Positions 46,840 through 59,435 of a stretch of DNA of 64,000 nucleotides are shown in pieces (positions within the stretch are counted from its first letter, which is position 1; each line of letters opens with the position of its first letter). The DNA is taken from positions 50,945 to 114,944 of the forward strand of contig BQKZ01000989.1 of assembly GCA_036244855.1 (NCBI GenBank), given 5' to 3'. The DNA is from Temnopleurus reevesii. Taxonomy: Eukaryota > Echinodermata > Echinoidea > Temnopleuroida > Temnopleuridae. Position numbers and translations under genes: made by a program. The notes beneath the pieces are model-generated. The model saw only the letters and a program-made list of their open reading frames with translations. It was not told where the DNA came from and ran no database searches.

Positions 46840-47880
46840 GATTCCAAAACGATGTGCTTACAGGGAGATATTTTGAATCCTATCAATAAAAAAAAATTAT
46901 TTAAGGCTAATTTTCAAGACTACTGTATACAGTTGTTGACAATCGATTCAGATTACATTTGGGTTCTGGCAGTCGAAATTTTAAACGAGCATTAAACAAT
47001 ATTATCTAACACCTGTAACTAACAGTTTTGTGTAAAATATCTTTACTAGTGGTAGGTGTTTTTTTTGTGAACGTTGTAGAGGTAGTATATTTCCGAGTGG
47101 TGAGAATTTTCTTTTCTCAGTGCTCGACAGGTGTACCCCTTTGTTCATCAGACTTAAACTGAGTATAATCACGACAACATTCGTCATTGGGGACAAGATC
47201 ATTATGATGGGAATGCCAACAACAGAGGAAGGGTTCTTTTTTGCCTTGGAGATGTTGCTCCGTCGTTCAGGGGCAGTTGTCTCCTCTAAACAACACTGAA
47301 GAGTCTCGGAAAACATTTATTTTTATGCAATCATTTGATTTAGGTTGCCATAGACTTTTAATTTCAGAATAATGTGTTTACAGGGTGGTATTCTACATCT
47401 TCACCGTATTCTAAAATAAATAATCTAACGTTAAAGTTTTAGTCTATATACTTTTTACAATCTATCCAGATTACATTTGGGCTCTGGGAGTCGAAATTTT
47501 TAACGAACATTAAGCAATGTTATCCAACATCTGTAGCCAGCAGTTTACTGTACAATATGTTTCCTAGCGGTAGGTATTTTTGATGCGCGTTTTAAAAGTA
47601 GCATGCTTCCGAGTAGTAGTGCTTTTTGCTGAGCGCTTTAAAAGTAATATATTTCCAAGTGGTAGCTATTTTTCTCCAATGCTCGAAAGGTGTACCCCAG
47701 TTATCCATCAGACTCAAGGTGGGTATATAATCATGACAACATTCGTCATTGGGGACAAGATCATTATGATGGGAATGCCAACAACAGAAGAAGGGTTCTT
47801 TTTTTGCCTCCGAGATGTTGCTCCGTCGTTCAGGGGCAGTTGTCTCCTCTAAACAACACTGAAGAGTCTCGGAAAACAAG
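46840..47880. repeat. Tandem duplication, two copies of about 515-565 bp
   Basis: Copy one runs about 46840-47314 and copy two about 47340-47878. They share GATTACATTTGGG, GTCGAAATTTT, a GGTAGGT(G/A)TTTTT block, and a highly similar right half with TTCGTCATTGGGGACAAGAT, ATTATGATGGGAATGCCAAC and AAACAACACTGAAGAGTCTC. The right halves are far better conserved than the left. A plus-strand frame in copy one (FVIGDKIIMMGMPTTEEG...) is shifted in copy two by a T-run of seven instead of six. Family not recognised. Confidence 0.8.
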
Positions 47881-49968
47881 AGCTGGCGTGTTCTGACCGC
47901 GGGCTGTATGTCAATGTCAACACAGGGACATGATCTGGGGACGTCCGCCTCCAGATATACGCAACCATCCACCTTTTTTTCTTTCACTTAGAATGGGGAA
48001 GAGACGGGAGAAAGAGAGTGAGAGAGGGAGGGATATATAGAGAGGGAAATTGTAGGAATAGTCGTGGTAGGATAGATCACAATCCTCTTTACGTTCTCAG
48101 AAATGTTATTATGAAAATCATAAAGCTGGCTGAAATACACACCGTCCAAAAATGGGACTTATTTGTACATCATAGCAAATTTATATTTTAAACCTGTCCA
48201 ACAGTTGGGCGTCTATATCAAGTGATATGAGCTAAAATCATTCTGGGAGTGTGAATTCTCATTTCTTTCTTGATGATATGGTTCCTTTCGGCGCAGACTG
48301 TATAACATACTTCGGGGTTTTACAACACGGCATAAAATGCAGAAAAGGAGGAGTGGTGAATACCTTGCGAAAGAGGTTAAACAAACAAACTTTGATGACG
48401 TTTACGACTCTTATATCACGCTTGTGGAACCCTCTTCGAGTTTTTCATTATAACGCTGCCATCATCTAGGCGCACAGTCAGGAGGTCGAGCAGATCCTGA
48501 TCGGTCCCTAACACAATAAGCGGACATCAATAAAACTTTACCATTGGACGTACCCGAGGGGTCAGAAGTTATCCCAATACTTTTTATTTTGTATATAGCT
48601 ATATAGATGATATTCAAAAGGTGACCGATGTTCTGCATTGATTTGTTTTAGATAATACAAAATTATTGTTGGCGGGGTATAAAGTGAAAATAACGCGCCA
48701 CTAGAAACCTTCAATGCATACAGCCCCCCCCCCTTAACAAAGTGAAAAACATTAGTATTGTCGAGCCATTTATATAAAAATACTGTTTTTTCTATTATAA
48801 ATAATCTCCCGTGTTTAATGAGACCAGTCAACGATTCGTGCAAAATTGCATGTAATAATCTTATATTCATACAATAAGATATATATTTATATTTTATAAA
48901 GAATTGGGAGAAATAAGCTGAACATATTTTTTTTCAGTTTGCAACCTAAAAAAAAGGGAGTTGTTGCGTCCCCGCCCCCGCCTTCTTCGAATCCTAGATC
49001 CACAGTGATGTAGTGCAGCTCCCGCAAAATTTCCCTTGGTAATTTTTTAGGAAAATGGGGGTGGTTCAACGGACTCCAATCAGAAAGAAAATCCAACAAA
49101 AACATTCTGACATTGTTTGGGGGTTACAGTGATTGAGTGTTTGTCAATCTGAATAGTGGTTGCCGTCTGAATTTTGAATATTGCAAAGGCTCGCGTTTCC
49201 CGCTTCGGGTGAAAGCAGCGCCGGAAAGCGCCTCCCAGCCTATGCATAAACTACAGATCGCATTCCCGATTATGGATGGACATTTTGGACATTTATACTT
49301 CTTCTAACCTTCACTTTTACGTATCCCACTTCTGTCATTTTCTTCTCCTTTGTACATTTCCAAAATCTAAATTGCAAGGAAATCTTACTCTGTAAAAACA
49401 AATGTAAAATTAGATCGATTTAAAAGTCAGCATAGTCGCCAGACATTTGCTGTAGAAGCCCGTTGATAGCTGAATTACACAATTCTCATTGGTTTTATGC
49501 ATGGAGTACCCGCGGTGCCAGAAGTCAACGGATTAAAATGAACATTTAAAGAGGAACCGATCCCTGTAAATGTTGCGTTTTTATTTGAATGAAGAAAAAT
49601 CAAATAAACAAAGAGTAAACATTGGAACAAAATCTGAGCGGCTGGTTAGAAATTCATAGATTTTCAAAATCTCCATGAATATCATGATCCCTGCCCACAA
49701 TGGGGATCCATTACGTCATATATTCAGCCAAAGTTGCCAAATCATGGATCCCCATTAGATATTTGCAACTTTGAAAATCCTAAATTTTGAACGGAAAATC
49801 GAGTTCCATGAGAACACATTTTCAAAATGTCTATATAGATATGAGATGTCTTTACAAAAAAACTGTGTGATTCTAAAATAATTGAAAAGCTGTCCTGTGA
49901 ATCTATTTTTGGAGTGTGGAGTATCTGTGTAAAATTGGTAAGACCTTCAGTCAAGGGCGTGCAGTCCA
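47881..49968. other. Unique sequence, no gene recognised
   Basis: Purine-rich GAGAGAGGG tract at 48005-48050 and a C-run at 48725-48733. Locally GC-richer at 49185-49240, with an E2F-like TTTCCCGC. Confidence 0.5.
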
Positions 49969-50138
49969 GGGCAGTGTTTCACCAAGATAAGAAGGACTTT
50001 ACGCACGACATAACGTTCGACTGGCATCCCTTCTTGTGCGTATAATTCATAATAGTACGCGCATTCAGCGCAAGAATTGATACCAGTCGATCTTAAAGTC
50101 GTGCGTAACTTTAAGAAATACTTGATGAAACACCTCCC
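49969..50138. mobile_element. Long-hairpin MITE, family PAL-3, copy 2
   Basis: Same order and length as 30358-30527: GTGTTTCACCAAGATAAGAA at the left, ATGAAACACCTCCC at the right. The right arm has decayed (CTTTAAGAAATACTTG), so the stem is less perfect. Confidence 0.85.
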
Positions 50139-50753
50139 TGTAGACATGACAAACTGTGTTACGTCACTGACGTGGTCAACTGATACCGCCAAATTGAGCA
50201 CTTTCTACATATCCGTCGACGATTAATCTATTTATTGTTATCTCCTCGTTCGTTTGGGGGGAAACGAGGCTGTATACTTATTGCTAATTTCCGGTAGAAA
50301 ACTTGGAAGAATATCCCCCAAAAAGGGACACTGCACTCTGTATCTTATTCAAGCAGTTCAACACAGATCGAATGACACACTCGCATGGTGCCGCATTGCG
50401 ATTCAAACGACGCTCCGTCCACTGTTGACAAGAATGTTAAGATTCAAGTATTCTATTTCCCCCGATTTTTGTTTAATTCCTCTGAACCCTCCTCTACTTC
50501 CTTTTCTCTATCTATATGGTCTTTATTCAGCTCTACAACCAATCTTCATCGCAAACTAATATGTTCAATGCCTGTCATCGTCTAGATAATCAATATATAC
50601 GTGTAGGCCGACATGATGAATATGAAACGCACTTGTTTTGCTTCCATCATATTTGGTCTAATTCACGAATATATTGCTGATGATAAGCTTATCTGCTGCA
50701 TATCCTCCCTGCCCACAACTATTTACACGCACACACATGCATCCCTCAGTTTT

Positions 50754-50789
<36 letters not shown>

Positions 50790-52154
50790 GTCTGTGTGTG
50801 TCCTTTCTCTCTCTTTCTTGTCAAATTTTATTTTTATTTATTTTTTACATCGACTTTTAATCAAGTGAGTTATATCGGTTACCTTAATCATAATTTTCGA
50901 ACTGTACGCCCTTCCACACAGGTTCCCTCACGCCCTCCTTCTTTACCCCTCTTTGACCAAAATATGAATTTCAATTACAATTTCCGTTATACTTTGTCTA
51001 TGAAGGTGACTTTTAATCTAGTCAAAATAATATCGGTTACTCTAATAATAATTATCGGCAGATGGTCTAAAAGTGTTTTGATTTTAGCTTTCTGATCAAT
51101 TTCTGTAAATAATTAAATTGTCACGAAAAGATACTTCATTAATTTTTTTGTATACCGTACTCAATTCCACAGCTCGCTTTGAACCAGAAATCTGTTAATA
51201 CAATTTTTCATTTTTAATCTAATGGATGCTGTGGCAATATGTGCTATTTATGAATATTGTTCTTTTCTATGCTTCTCCTAGTTAACCATTAAAAACCGGG
51301 GAAAAAGGGGGTTGGGCTGGGGGCTGGATACTCACTTTTCAGTTAATACGTGCTTGATTATAAAAAGAGTATAAAATAGTAACTCGAAGGTTCAATCCCC
51401 CATCCCCCAAAAAATAAAAGAGAAGAAAAATCACTCATAACACGTTTCGTGGTCCCTAAAACATGAAGGGAAGTAAAATAGAGTTTTTAAGAAATACGGT
51501 GTGTAAAAATCCACTTATGATATCTAAATACATTTTTGATAAAGTCGATAACAATGATCACTAATTATATCTGATCGAATGGGAATAAGTCTTATTCATC
51601 ATTAAAATGTTTCATAATTTATTTTAGGAGCTGGGGGAAAACGCATATTATGAAACATGCACGTGTTTGAAATGCTAATAGACTAGCTAAATAACACATA
51701 ATGAACGGCCTCAAGGTAGTGCACCAGTATTAATTCTGAGAAAACGACTAGTCAAGATATATAAAGTCGAAAATAGACTCATTTCAATTAAATCTCCTAA
51801 CCGCGGCAATGAAATAGCGACCTGGGGCTAAAAAGGACTGTAATTGTGAACTCGAACTACTTATTCAATTTGCATCACGGTCACGTACATGTATGAGGTT
51901 TAGAATTTGCTTCTTACTACCCGACTGCAAGCGAAGATTTGACAGTTAATTTCGACTAATAATTTTGAGTAGTAAAATGTATAGTAGTATAGTAGTCAGG
52001 CGTGTAACTAGAGGGCGGGGTGCACCTGTAAATGTTTCGAAAAAGTCAGAGAAAAGGGGGACGAAAAAAGTGAAGAATTTTCCTTGCTTGTCAGGAAAAG
52101 GGAACATTTCAAACACACTTCACTCCATGGAAATGCAACATTGGCTACACATCT
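50139..52154. other. Unique AT-rich sequence, no gene seen
   Basis: Only the GT microsatellite at 50756 stands out. Confidence 0.55.
50756..50805. repeat. (GT)n microsatellite
   Basis: GT run preceded by a T-run. The overlapping Cys/Val ORFs derive from it. Confidence 0.95.
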
Positions 52155-52431
52155 AGTAATAGTAGTAGTAGTAGTAGTAGTAGTATTAGCAGAAGCAGTA
52201 TCAGTAGAAGAAGTAATGGTGGTAGTATTAATAGAAGTAGTAATAGTGGTGGTAGTCATGGTAGTAGTAGTGGTGGTAGTAGTAATAGAAATACTAATAG
52301 AAGTGGTAGTAGTAGTAGTGGTAGTAGTAGTAAGAGTAGAAGAAGTACTAATAGTAGAATGAGCATAGTAGTAGTAAAAGTAGTAGTAGTAGTAGTCGTA
52401 GTAGTATAAGTAGTAGTAGTAGTAGTAGTAG

Positions 52432-52471
<40 letters not shown>

Positions 52472-52584
52472 AAGTAGTGGTAGTAGTAGTAACGGGTTAG
52501 TAGATAGTAATAGTAGGGGTAGACGTAGAAATATAGTAGTAGTAGTAGTAGTAGTAGTAGTTGTAGTAATAGTAGTAGTAGTAT

Positions 52585-52627
<43 letters not shown>

Positions 52628-52677
52628 TAGAAGTAACGGGTTAGTAGATAGTAATAGTAGTGGTAGACGTAGAAATA

Positions 52678-52736
<59 letters not shown>

Positions 52737-52800
52737 TAGTAGTAGCGGTAGTAGTAGTAGCAGCAGTAGTAGTACTAGTTGTAGTAATAGTAGTAGAAGT
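52155..52800. repeat. Long (TAG)n trinucleotide array with higher-order duplication
   Basis: About 640 bp of TAG/GTA repeats with AGA, TGG and TAA interruptions. A block containing AACGGGTTAGTAGATAGTAATAG and GGTAGACGTAGAAATATAG is present twice (about 52489-52542 and 52632-52680), so part of the array was duplicated as a unit of about 143 bp. Confidence 0.95.
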
Positions 52801-55800
52801 TGTTGTTGTTGTTCTGTTTTTAATATATATGTAACATTAGCAGTGGCAGCAGTACAGCTAGTTCCAGGCGATGATGCCCCTTGAATTGAATTGAATATAG
52901 AAACGCGAACTGACACATGATTAATATGAATGTTTTTTTTTTCTTCAGAATTCACATAATTTATTCATATTTGACATTCTCTTGATATCTCCTATCTATT
53001 CCTTATAGCTTCTCTACCATATCCTCATTACAAAGGGCTTTAACGGTGAGTTGTCAATTTAATCATCATAATGGATGCTAGTCCTTCGTGTATTCAGAAT
53101 AATCGTCTCGGGAGAGAGAGGCAGTAAACAACTTATCCAATTAGGTTAATTTAAAAGGATCATAACTAATAATAACACGTCGAAGCCTATCTACATGGAA
53201 TTACATCTAATTTTATTAAAAATGACTGGTTAATATAGTTCGCATCATAATTATAATATGTCGCCATTAGTTTTTATGCATGTATTCAATGCCTATAATG
53301 ACTGTAAAGTTGATAATTTCCTTTATAAAGTAGAAAGGCCTCATTTGCAATCTGCCATAGTCTTAATAAGGTATAAATATTTTTCTCATCTAGGGCTCTC
53401 TTATCATTGTTTAGTCCAATTTGGCAACTAAAATAAGTTGAAAATTTATCAGTTGAAAAAGGTTTCCGATCTGTTTTTATATAAAGATTGACCTTAACGT
53501 AATGATGTCCACAAAAGCTGAACATATATATTTTATGTATACATATATAGAAATAATTTAGCTGCAGCTGAATGTAATGCTATAAGTTGAGGCACACGGG
53601 ATTACATACTTTTGTACAATATCACAATGTGGTTGAAGTTCTTCCCATTGCAGAAGAACTCGGGTGCAGACTAAATATTACCAAATCAGTGTTTCAGAAT
53701 CTCTCCTCTGCGGATGAGCACAAAATGTCCTGAAGCGAAATGGAATGACATATCAGACTATCACATATCTCAGCTCTTGGTAATATACACCTTATAAGTC
53801 AACATTGGAATACATTTTGGCGGGAAGCAATCATGATCATTTCGATATGTTGCCATGACGTCAAAGCGGTTCCGTCCCAAGGCTACATGCCGACCATGTC
53901 GACTTTTCACAGAAATGAAAAATTGGCCGCTCCGTACAAAGTCGCAGTTAATTTCGACTTTTAGAGGTAACATTCATTATTATGATTTTTTTTTGGGGGG
54001 GGGGTGCGATTGAGGTGATCTACAAGATTTAAAAAACGCGGTGATTATATACTGTTACATTTTAGTTTAATTTAGAACTTTTGCTCACCTGAATATGACT
54101 CTGTTCAGGGGAAACAATAGTTCATCAAAATCACACATGCATCTTCATCATTTAATTTAATAATTTACAGACACAAACTTATAAGCGCCTAGAGACGCAA
54201 TGGCAGTGATATGCGCTATATATACTGTATAAGCAATGTGTTATTTATACGTCTTTTTTACGAGGGTGGAAAAGACGTCTTAAGAAGAGTCGGATAGCTA
54301 AGACCCTTTCGACCAACTGGCCTCATGACTTTCTCTTAAAAAAACAGTTAGGTGCTGCCTATATTTCAAATCAACCTAAAAATTTTCTCATTACTCCCCC
54401 CCCCCCCATCCCAAAAAAGGAGATAGCTAGATATTTGTTACACAAAGATTCATTAATAATTCCCACCTCTCTCGGATCAGCGGACACATTAACGTTGAAC
54501 AGAATTACAATCATATAAGGTAATTTCCCTCTATTTCCCAAAGTCAGACCAAAATGCCATGCTTTCCATTCTAGAAACCACAAAGCGAGTGCCTGCTGAA
54601 TCTGAATTAGGGGTAAAACCCAGCGCGGTCGCTGATTGGACAACAGCGCATACCACGTGATATGAGTATGTTTCGCGTGGCGCCTTCACATGTCCTTGGC
54701 ACAGATTTTAATGCGCAAGCTAAACTTTTGAAAATAACAGTTTACCATTTGCTTCTTTCTTTTTGTTTAAATCTTAGAAACAGTTTCAAGGATGCTATTG
54801 AATTTCTATTTTTAAAACCTTTCTTAAACAGTTAAAGCCTAGATTTAACATGCCTATTTTTTCTAGAAATGAGCTACTAGTATTACAAACGGCTAGTACT
54901 CTGACTGGCTGAAATCAAGCGGTTTGGGACAGCCAGAAATTGACTCGGGTTGGTTCCCGCGCTGCTAGTCCGATCCCGGTCGCGTCTTTTGGATGATGAC
55001 GTTTAAGGTCTGTGTCCATTTTCCCTACTCACTCCTGGCGTAAATAGTAAATTTGTATACATGCCGCAAAACTCATTTTCTCTCTCTCTTTCCCCCTCCC
55101 TCGATTACCACTCCCACCCCCCCAAAAAAAAATATATTCTCGCATATCTTACTTCATAGGCAAAATGGTATAAAACCGTATCATATTTTTTGGCTCTCAC
55201 AACGATTCATCAATAATGCAAAACAACCAGATATCTCTATACTGTGGCGCAATGCTCAGAAAATGTTTCTTGCCGGTGTTCACGGAACCCGTTGGCATCA
55301 TTTCTTAATGGATTGGACTGAAAGCCCGATTCCTGCTCGGGCGTAATACGGGTCACGAGTTGATGAAGACGGGTTTATTTTCGTTGTAATATTCAAGATT
55401 GAACAATGCCGCTCAGAGGCCTCATCTCCCCTCTCAGTTTTGTTAAATGCATGGACAGCCAACGTGTGTGGGTATAATGCAGGATGAAGGTGCAGTCGAG
55501 CATACCAGCAAATCGCTTAGAAGAATGAGTCCATATTTGGATTCTATACATCGAATTAGCGAAAAATACAGTGATATATTTGATTTGTTTTGGACACATT
55601 AAGCGTTAAGCTTGCAATGTATTTTAAGGAGTCTTTGAAGGATGTTGATTTCGTTACCATAGCACTGTTGATGTTGATACTTATATTTAGCGGAGAAACA
55701 AAATGCGCCGTACTTTTTTTTGTTATTTTATCTATTATGTTGTATTTGCTATAAAAATTGAAATATAAATATATTTGTCAAGATCATCACTGACGTACAA

Positions 55801-56834
55801 GTATAATCTTAAAACAATGAATGTTAATTCAACGTATGTTCCTAAATACAAAGAGAAAGTTCCCCTCCATCATTTTGTTTCAGTAACACTGCAAAATCCT
55901 TTGCAATTTAGCATTTTCATTGGTGCAAAAGGGAGAAATTTCGTGACAACAAAACTTGTAGTTTCATTGTCCTTTTTTCCTTCTGCTTTTGGAAAAAATT
56001 TAATACTGGCGCTATCCCCGAGTAATATCTTTGATTACGTGACTTTTGCAAGCAACCCCGAACTATGTAGGCTTAATTTCTCTCCCATTATAAATTAATT
56101 TTGTCCACCGTTGCTCAGGCGGGACGAATATCATCATCAGGGGTGCGATGATGGTTTGTAGTCGTCGCTCTCCATTAATCGCTATCTTTGTATTAAGAGG
56201 TGATGGTTTTAATTACACAGAGGAGGACTAACCAGGTTCCATACATGTTCTGCTGACGTAGAAATTGGTTGTCGTGGCACCCGTATCCGGACTGCTTTTC
56301 TCTTAGTGCTCATCAAGAGTAGTCTGCCAGTTTGCACAAAAGCGGAGATGGAAGACGAAAAAAAAAATAACCTTTTTGCATATACAAAGAATCTCTAGGC
56401 CCACTCTCAATTATCATCTTCGTCCATTTTTGCTCTTTGATGGCTGGTTTAATTGATGAGAGCAGGTTTTAATTGCTTTTTCGACTCCGATTTTTTTTCG
56501 CGTTTGTTAATAAGGTAGAGTGTATACTCGATATAGCTCTGTGCCCTCCGTGCTTGCATTGTCATGCAAAATATTGAGATATAATTATATGCAGCTATTA
56601 TTTCCTCGGAAAACAATGCTTCTTTCTATTTCGTCTATTTCGCCCTGAATCACGCACTATGGCTTGATGACGAAATTGTTAGAGACAATGAGGACCCCAT
56701 CCTCAGAGTTGTATCCTAAATTTCTTATAGAATGACACGTCAATACTGATAATAATTGTCCTTCCCTATATTGATCAAAATTCATTTTCTAATAGTCACA
56801 ATTTATGAAATTCTTTTTTTTTCTTTTCTTTTTT
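52801..56834. other. Unique sequence, no gene recognised
   Basis: Contains a palindromic CRE-type TGACGTCA at 53856-53863, G/C-runs at 53995-54004 and 54397-54406, and a short 51-codon ORF ending at 53733 preceded by a good 3' splice-site-like tract. No family assigned. Confidence 0.45.
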
Positions 56835-56916
56835 AAAAATTATAATAATAATAATAACATTAATACTACTACTGCTACTACTACTAGTAGTAATGATAAT
56901 AATGATAGTAATTACA

Positions 56917-56949
<33 letters not shown>

Positions 56950-56991
56950 GTAATAATAACAATAATGATAATGATCATAATAATAATAATA

Positions 56992-57022
<31 letters not shown>
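56835..57022. repeat. (ATA/TAA)n microsatellite
   Basis: Interrupted AAT/TAA repeats with a short CTACTACTAGTAGTA segment. The overlapping Ile- or Asn-rich ORFs are artefacts. Confidence 0.96.
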
Positions 57023-57023
<1 letters not shown>

Positions 57024-57190
57024 TATATTGTATGGACATTGTCCACTCATTGGGAAGCATTACAGTAGTTTTTGTTTTCCATCAAGAAAAAAGTGCTAAA
57101 TTGATCACACTGGTCACTTCCAACCGATCCCCTACCAAACCTGTATAGAGTGCAGTATATTATGGGTGAATTCCTTGCGAAATTAAATTA

Positions 57191-57269
57191 ACGCCACGAG
57201 CGGGATGCGAACATACAACCATCTGGTTGTAAGGCGATAGTCATAACCACTACACTAAGATGCTCCGAT
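57191..57269 (-). other. tRNA-Val(TAC)-like pseudogene or SINE head
   Basis: On the minus strand, TTAGTGTAGTGGTTATGACT (A-box region), GCCTTACAACC (anticodon loop reading TAC) and GTATGTTCGCATCCCGC (a degenerate B box) follow the order and spacing of a tRNA-Val. The acceptor stem does not close, so it is a relic or the head of a SINE whose body may continue to about 57150. Confidence 0.6.
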
Positions 57270-59080
57270 TCCCTTTCGAGTGAAAATTGGTAATGTTCTG
57301 GTCGTACAGGATTGATATTTAATACAGAAAGAGTGGTTTAGACCTGTAATGCACTCAGATTAAGGTGAGGTATCACTCATTTGACTCTTTAAAACGATTG
57401 AACCGGGTAAATGAATCCAGTCGTTTAGATTTGGACAGTGTAATTTCAGAGAGGATTTTAACGGTAGCTAGTTGAAGGTCACATAATTGGGGCACAGAAG
57501 ATAAAGACGGAAAACTTAAATTGCAATTTGCTGGTAACTTTTTATGAGCTATAGCAGAGCGCGCGAAGGAAAGGTGATATTAAAAAATAGTAACGAGCGA
57601 GCAAAGCGAACGAAAAAATATACTACACTTGCGATAGTTTGCTCTGTATTTGGAACATTTTCATCCGCAGATTTAAGGTAATTACCTACTTCTTACAGAT
57701 GATAAATAAACTCATAATTTGCTCACCATTGTAAACACTGTCTGATTTTAATGTGACAATCATTATGAGGAACATAGGATAAAATTATGGATATAAATAC
57801 ATAATTATTTGGATTGTTATCTAAAGTTCGACTCAGCTTCACTAGCTTACCGGTTATATCATAATTTTATCCAAGACAATTCATTGGATCACAGTGGTAT
57901 ACTATACGCACTATTATAGGCTTTGTAATGATTATGGTGATGATATAGGTACCAGAATAAGTGTTTATATCTGTTTTATCTGTTTTATTGTTCTACCTGG
58001 CTAAAATGTTAGATTAAGAGGTTCAAATGTAACGACGTTCGCTGAAAATATTTCATCCCATTACGCCCCCGCCGACGTTCATAAAAACTCCCAGGCATTT
58101 TGTATGTAATAATGAAATTAAACATATATGCTCACACACACAAACACACACCCTGACGTATATACACACACACACTAACATAGTTACACCCACCCACCAC
58201 AAAGTACACAACCATGTACAAACGCACACATACAAGCACACACAAAAATTGATGGTAGTTTTAAGAAAATAATCGTTTGAAGAGATTGCTCCATTTACAG
58301 GAAGTGTAAATGTCCCGCTGTGTTTTAAAATACTTTCTGTCTAGATTAGTTCGATCATTGAGATAAAACAATTTTTATTCTTCAGATTCATATTTTCAGA
58401 TTGACGAGACGAGGCCTTCCAAATTCGTAATATTTAGCTTATCACCTCATTTTGTTCTGGATAATTAACTCTCTCGCTCCCGAGACTTCTTAAATAGACA
58501 ACCTCTTCGCCAAACCATTAACGCTTTCTTTATCATCAGGATCTAGGATCGCTAATAATTTTTCTATTCATTCAAGTGGAAAATGTTAATGATGATTATT
58601 GCGAGACTCTGTAAATTTTCATTTCAGATTGGTGATTACCTAACATTAATCTATAGAAAACCTAACATAAAAACCTCACATATGGTTGCAATTCGTTAAT
58701 TTGACGGCTCGTTATTCCAAATTTTAATTGTCAAAATAAGAAAGAAGCCAAATTTTTTCTATTTTGATGGTCCGTTTAACTGTAAATAAAAAGTTTGACC
58801 GTTGTCAATTGTATGGCGTGTTTTTGAATTATTCTTACACCAAACAGTATCCGTTTCATCATAATAAACCTTCTGAATAATGGGATAAATTCTAGTATTA
58901 ACTGATTAATATTTTCACTTTCTGAGTAACAAACATTATTTCTCCTCGTTGGGGGCAAATGAACCGTCCTATAACAAGTGCTTATCCTCCCATACGTCCA
59001 CAGGCATGGAGTTAAAAGAAGAAAAATTCTTTAGATTATTGTATAGTGAAGGGGGAAACAGTTGATTGCAAATAACACTG
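57270..59080. other. Presumed intron of the K2P gene, unique AT-rich sequence
   Basis: Lies immediately 3' of the donor at 59086 on the minus strand. No second exon (expected to start with the remaining filter residues) was recognised here or further left. Confidence 0.5.
58125..58250. repeat. CA-rich tract
   Basis: Interrupted ACACAC runs with CATACA and CCACC. Confidence 0.9.
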
Positions 59081-59090
59081 CCTTACCTAT
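59081..59090 (-). other. 5' splice site of the K2P exon
   Basis: Reads ATAG|GTAAGG on the minus strand, a strong donor. Translation past it (KAVLFAINCF...) loses channel similarity exactly here, so the boundary is supported by both the site and the protein family. Confidence 0.9.
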
Positions 59091-59435
59091 TGTTGATACT
59101 ACAGTTGCAACAAAATAAAATGATCCAGGGAAATCCCATCTGGGTCTCTTTTCCTCGAGCAATCCTTTAGTCGACGCTCTGGCATAACGATTTAGTACTT
59201 CCCAAAATTCAGTTTCATTAAACGTTGAATTTGGCGTGTTATTGTGTTTATTTATATACGCTGCGAAAAATTCTTTATAATACATTCTTTCTTGCGCTTC
59301 TGTTTCCCCTTCAATGAGGTGAAATATCCCAGCTCCGACTAGCATATATAACATGAGAATCAGTACGAGGAGAACGAAACGAGCATTGTCTTCTTTCAGG
59401 TGAAGTATGGCGCAGAAAGTGGTCCCCCGCGCCAT
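59087..59435 (-). CDS. First coding exon of a THIK-type two-pore potassium channel (KCNK12/13-like), partial
   Basis: Encodes the N-terminal 116 codons plus one base of a K2P channel, a plasma-membrane leak potassium channel subunit that works as a dimer. Seen: a short N-tail containing LHLKEDNARF, a hydrophobic TM1 (residues about 20-40), an extracellular cap stretch with three N-glycosylation sequons (N65, N69, N73) and no cysteine, then RPRWDFPGSFYFVATVVSTIG, the first pore helix leading into the selectivity filter. The NEDNARF-like N-terminus, the RPRWDF motif and VVSTIG match the THIK (KCNK12/KCNK13) subfamily rather than TREK, TASK or TWIK. ATG at 59435 has G at -3 and G at +4, and an in-frame TAA lies upstream at 59487-59489. 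The exon ends ATAG|GTAAGG at 59087/59086, phase 1, within the filter glycine codon, the position of a conserved K2P intron. The rest of the filter, P2 and TM2-TM4 are not in this exon. Subfamily assignment rests on recognition, not alignment. Confidence 0.93.

Noticed and set aside
1..59080. Second K2P exon on the minus strand
   Set aside because: Checked the longer minus-strand frames for filter, P2 and TM4-like sequence; none resembles a K2P channel. Very short exons cannot be excluded.
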